Assembly (NCBI GenBank): GCA_964604415.1
Contig: CAZRYT010000015.1
Coordinates: 1 to 14,640 of the forward strand
Direction of reading: 5' to 3'
Source of the DNA: CAZJQT01 sp964604415
Lineage (GTDB): Bacteria; Patescibacteriota; Saccharimonadia; Saccharimonadales; CAZJQT01
DNA: 14,640 nucleotides
The translations under genes were made by a program, and so were the position numbers. The notes beneath the pieces were generated by a model. That model did not search any database. It saw only the letters and a program-made list of their open reading frames with translations, and was not told the DNA's origin. Below are positions 13,115-14,640 of this stretch, piece by piece (position 1 is the first letter of the stretch; each line of letters opens with the position of its first letter).

Positions 13115-13810
13115 TTACTCTTCTTCGTTTTCGTCTTTAGCCTTGGTTTCTTCACCTTCGACAGTTTCTTCGCTCTCAGCTACTTCAGCCTCTTCTTCAG
13201 TACCAGCTGATTCAGCTTGTTCGGCGGCAATAGCGTCGGCTTCAGCAATTTGATCCTTAGGCATTTCAACATGGGCAATAGTTTGGTCAGGGTTAGTCAG
13301 AATAGTAACGCCCTCAGGGACTTGCAGCTCAGCAACACTAATCTTGTCACCAACTTCTACCAGGACACTGGCGTCCACTTTGATTTCATCGGGCAGGTTG
13401 CTAGGCAGAGCCTCGACCTGAACAGTATCTAAGCTAGTTATAACCATCAAGCTGGCTTTTTCGGCTGGGATGTCGCCTTCAAGTACAATCGGTACTTCGG
13501 CTTCAACCGTTTCATTGCGGTTAATAGCCTGAAAAACGATATGGCGCAAGCGACGTTTAACTGGGTCAAAGTCAGCATCTTTAATAAGCGTTAGGTGACC
13601 CTGACCGCCCACTTTGACTTCAACTGGATGGTGTTTGCCAGCTTCAGCGTAGACTTTATTTAACTGCACGGCATCACCAGAAACATGGATTGATGGTTCG
13701 CCGTGGTTATGAATTACTGCCGGAATTTGGCCACCGTCACGTAGTTTCGACAGACCTTTGCCGATGACCTTACGGTCTTCAACTTCCACAGTAATAGAAT
13801 CGTTTGACAT
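13115..13810 (-). CDS. rplY: Ribosomal protein bL25, CTC/TL5 type
   Basis: 231 residues. An N-terminal L25 5S-rRNA-binding beta-barrel (about 4-91; GKGLSKLRDGGQIPAVIHNHG and HLTLIKDADFDPVKRRLRHIVF) precedes a TL5 C-terminal domain (about 99-186; VPIVLEGD, VEALPSNLPDEIKVDASVL, VPEGVTILTNPDQTIAHVE) and a long acidic tail (about 188-231) made mostly of Glu, Ala and Lys. bL25 binds 5S rRNA in the large ribosomal subunit; two-domain versions are called CTC and are linked to stress. AGGAG lies 6 bases upstream of the ATG and an extended -10 TGG-TATAAT (13853-13845) gives a leader of about 30 nt. The gene is divergent from the dedA-family gene. Confidence 0.95.
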   Translation of the reverse strand: MSNDSITVEVEDRKVIGKGLSKLRDGGQIPAVIHNHGEPSIHVSGDAVQLNKVYAEAGKHHPVEVKVGGQGHLTLIKDADFDPVKRRLRHIVFQAINRNETVEAEVPIVLEGDIPAEKASLMVITSLDTVQVEALPSNLPDEIKVDASVLVEVGDKISVAELQVPEGVTILTNPDQTIAHVEMPKDQIAEADAIAAEQAESAGTEEEAEVAESEETVEGEETKAKDENEEE

Positions 13811-13844
13811 GTAAACTCCTGTTAGTCCGAAATTTGCTTTCCAT

Positions 13845-13853
13845 ATTATACCA
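13845..13853 (-). promoter_or_regulatory. Extended -10 promoter of the bL25 gene
   Basis: On the minus strand TGG is followed by a consensus TATAAT (13850-13845). The leader of about 30 nt carries AGGAG before the ATG at 13810. On the plus strand the overlapping TATTAT (13844-13849) and a TAAGAT (13862-13867) exactly 7 nt before the GTG of the dedA-family gene are weaker candidates for the divergent gene. Confidence 0.5.
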
Positions 13854-13873
13854 AAAAAGTCTAAGATATACAG

Positions 13874-14479
13874 GTGTTAGACGTAACAAAAATTATTGAG
13901 AGCGGTGGGCTTCTAGTTGTAGCCCTGATAATCTTTGCTGAATCCGGTCTGTTGGCTGGTTTTTTTCTACCTGGTGACACCTTGTTATTCTCGGCCGGTT
14001 TTTTTGCTGCCCAGGGTAAATTGCCACTTTTTTGGCTTTTGCCACTAGTGATTGTATCCGCAATTGCCGGCTACGAAGTCGGCTACCGCATCGGCAGCAG
14101 ATTTGGTCGCAGATTATTTCATAAGCCCGATGGCCTGCTTTTCCGTCAGGAATATCTAGAAAAATCAGAGATTTTTTATGAAAAACACGGCGGCAAAACC
14201 GTTATGTTATCGCGTTTTGTGCCGGTTGTCAGAACCTTCGCACCAATCGTAGCTGGAATTGGCCGCATGCCTAAAGGCCGTTTTCTGATATTTAATGCGG
14301 CTGGTGCAATTGTTTGGGGTGGTGGAGTCGTTTTGTTAGGCAATTTCCTAGGTAGTCGAGTGCCAAATATTGATAAATACCTCTTACCAGCTGTGGGCTT
14401 AGCTATGGTCATGACATTTGGGCCAATGATTTACCACCTTATAAAGCAACTCCTCAACAAAAAATCAAAAAATTCTTAG
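13874..14479 (+). CDS. DedA-family (VTT domain) membrane protein
   Basis: 201 residues with a GTG start. DedA motifs are clear: ESGLLAGFFLPGDTLLF (23-39) with E23 and PGD 33-35, GYEVGYRIGSRFGRR (66-80), and the amphipathic re-entrant motif RFVPVVRTFAPIVAGIG (114-130) with R114, P117, R120. Helices lie about 12-32, 38-65, 133-160 and 170-193. The Asp commonly found in the GDxxGY motif is Tyr (Y67) here. DedA/VTT proteins move or flip lipids such as undecaprenyl phosphate or phosphatidylethanolamine in the inner membrane; which one is unknown. An in-frame TAA at 13862 rules out an earlier start. There is no Shine-Dalgarno site, and TAAGAT six bases before GTG suggests a leaderless mRNA. The last 15 bases overlap a convergent gene. 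Confidence 0.93.
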   Translation: MLDVTKIIESGGLLVVALIIFAESGLLAGFFLPGDTLLFSAGFFAAQGKLPLFWLLPLVIVSAIAGYEVGYRIGSRFGRRLFHKPDGLLFRQEYLEKSEIFYEKHGGKTVMLSRFVPVVRTFAPIVAGIGRMPKGRFLIFNAAGAIVWGGGVVLLGNFLGSRVPNIDKYLLPAVGLAMVMTFGPMIYHLIKQLLNKKSKNS

Positions 14480-14640
14480 ACGACGTATCCCGCGACTAAA
14501 GGTATCGGCATATTGCCGCCGGAATTCTGGGGCGTACCGATTGAACAAATATACGAATGGGTCAATTTCGGGTACTTGTCTTTGATTTGGTTTATATTTG
14601 ATTGGCTGGGGTTTATAGTCGGCTTCTAAAGCCTCAGTCA
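14465..14640 (-). CDS. C-terminal part of an unrecognised gene, cut by the window edge
   Basis: An open minus-strand frame enters from the right edge and ends at a TGA (14467-14465) after 57 codons. The visible residues include YKPQPIKYKP, VPEIDPFVYLFNRYAPEF and a basic end SRGIRRLRIF. The composition, rich in Tyr, Pro, Arg and aromatic residues with no internal stop, looks coding, and it fills an otherwise empty edge. No start or domain is visible, so no function is offered. Its end overlaps the dedA-family gene by 15 bases, tail to tail. Confidence 0.6.
   Translation of the reverse strand, partial: TEALEADYKPQPIKYKPNQRQVPEIDPFVYLFNRYAPEFRRQYADTFSRGIRRLRIF

Noticed and set aside
1..14640. 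CRISPR arrays, insertion sequences, rRNA genes or an alternative genetic code.
   Set aside because: No spaced direct repeats, transposase-like frames or rRNA motifs were seen, and TGA ends several well-conserved proteins at the expected place.

Overview
The window looks like a piece of a small, gene-dense bacterial chromosome, most likely a member of the Patescibacteria/CPR, with Candidatus Saccharibacteria (TM7) the best guess (about 60% by eye; no search was possible). Reasons: very short intergenic gaps, a peptide-binding protein held by an N-terminal membrane helix instead of a lipobox, a compact UvrC, several small membrane proteins without partners, and ordinary housekeeping genes scattered rather than in classical operons. 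UGA is used as a stop (uvrC, secG-upstream gene, ferredoxin), so the UGA=Gly code of Gracilibacteria/SR1 does not apply. There are no transposases, phage genes, CRISPR arrays or rRNA genes.

Layout. 50-1107 (minus): a stomatin-like slipin and a small ferredoxin with an Asp-type cluster motif, translationally coupled. 1223-1394 (plus): tRNA-Leu(CAG) and tRNA-Val(TAC), 9 nt apart. 1396-3314 (minus): a small 3-helix membrane protein and a GlcD-type FAD oxidoreductase, with a 14-bp palindrome upstream. 3387-3470 (minus): tRNA-Leu(GAG). 3515-9538 (minus) is one long co-directional run: membrane-anchored OppA-like binding protein, SecG, a 4-helix phage-holin-4 type protein, Xaa-Pro aminopeptidase, UvrC and the tRNA U34 hydroxylase TrhO. 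9561-10979 (minus): an unrecognised two-helix protein with an acidic and proline-rich N-terminal half. 11008-12988 (plus): an ABC exporter with a strong promoter and a structured leader of about 160 nt. 13115-13810 (minus): ribosomal protein bL25 (CTC type). 13874-14479 (plus): a DedA-family protein. 14465-14640 (minus): the C-terminus of an unrecognised gene that overlaps the dedA-family gene tail to tail.

Functional themes are the envelope (SecG, holin-4 protein, slipin, DedA, ABC exporter, binding protein, the Pro-rich protein), peptide scavenging (binding protein plus aminopeptidase), translation (three tRNAs, TrhO, bL25), repair (UvrC) and redox (FAD oxidase, ferredoxin). TrhO has a likely substrate in the window, tRNA-Val with U34.

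Regulatory reading. Several genes lack a Shine-Dalgarno sequence and have a good -10 box 6-12 nt before the start codon, which suggests leaderless or nearly leaderless mRNAs (uvrC, trhO, aminopeptidase, Pro-rich protein, perhaps the DedA gene). Others have clear GGAGG/AGGAG sites (slipin, secG, ABC exporter, bL25). The extended -10 motif TGn recurs. The best candidates for something undescribed are the switch-like leader of the ABC exporter, the palindrome that fills the uvrC promoter spacer, and the Pro-rich membrane protein. No stretch longer than about 210 bases lacks a gene.
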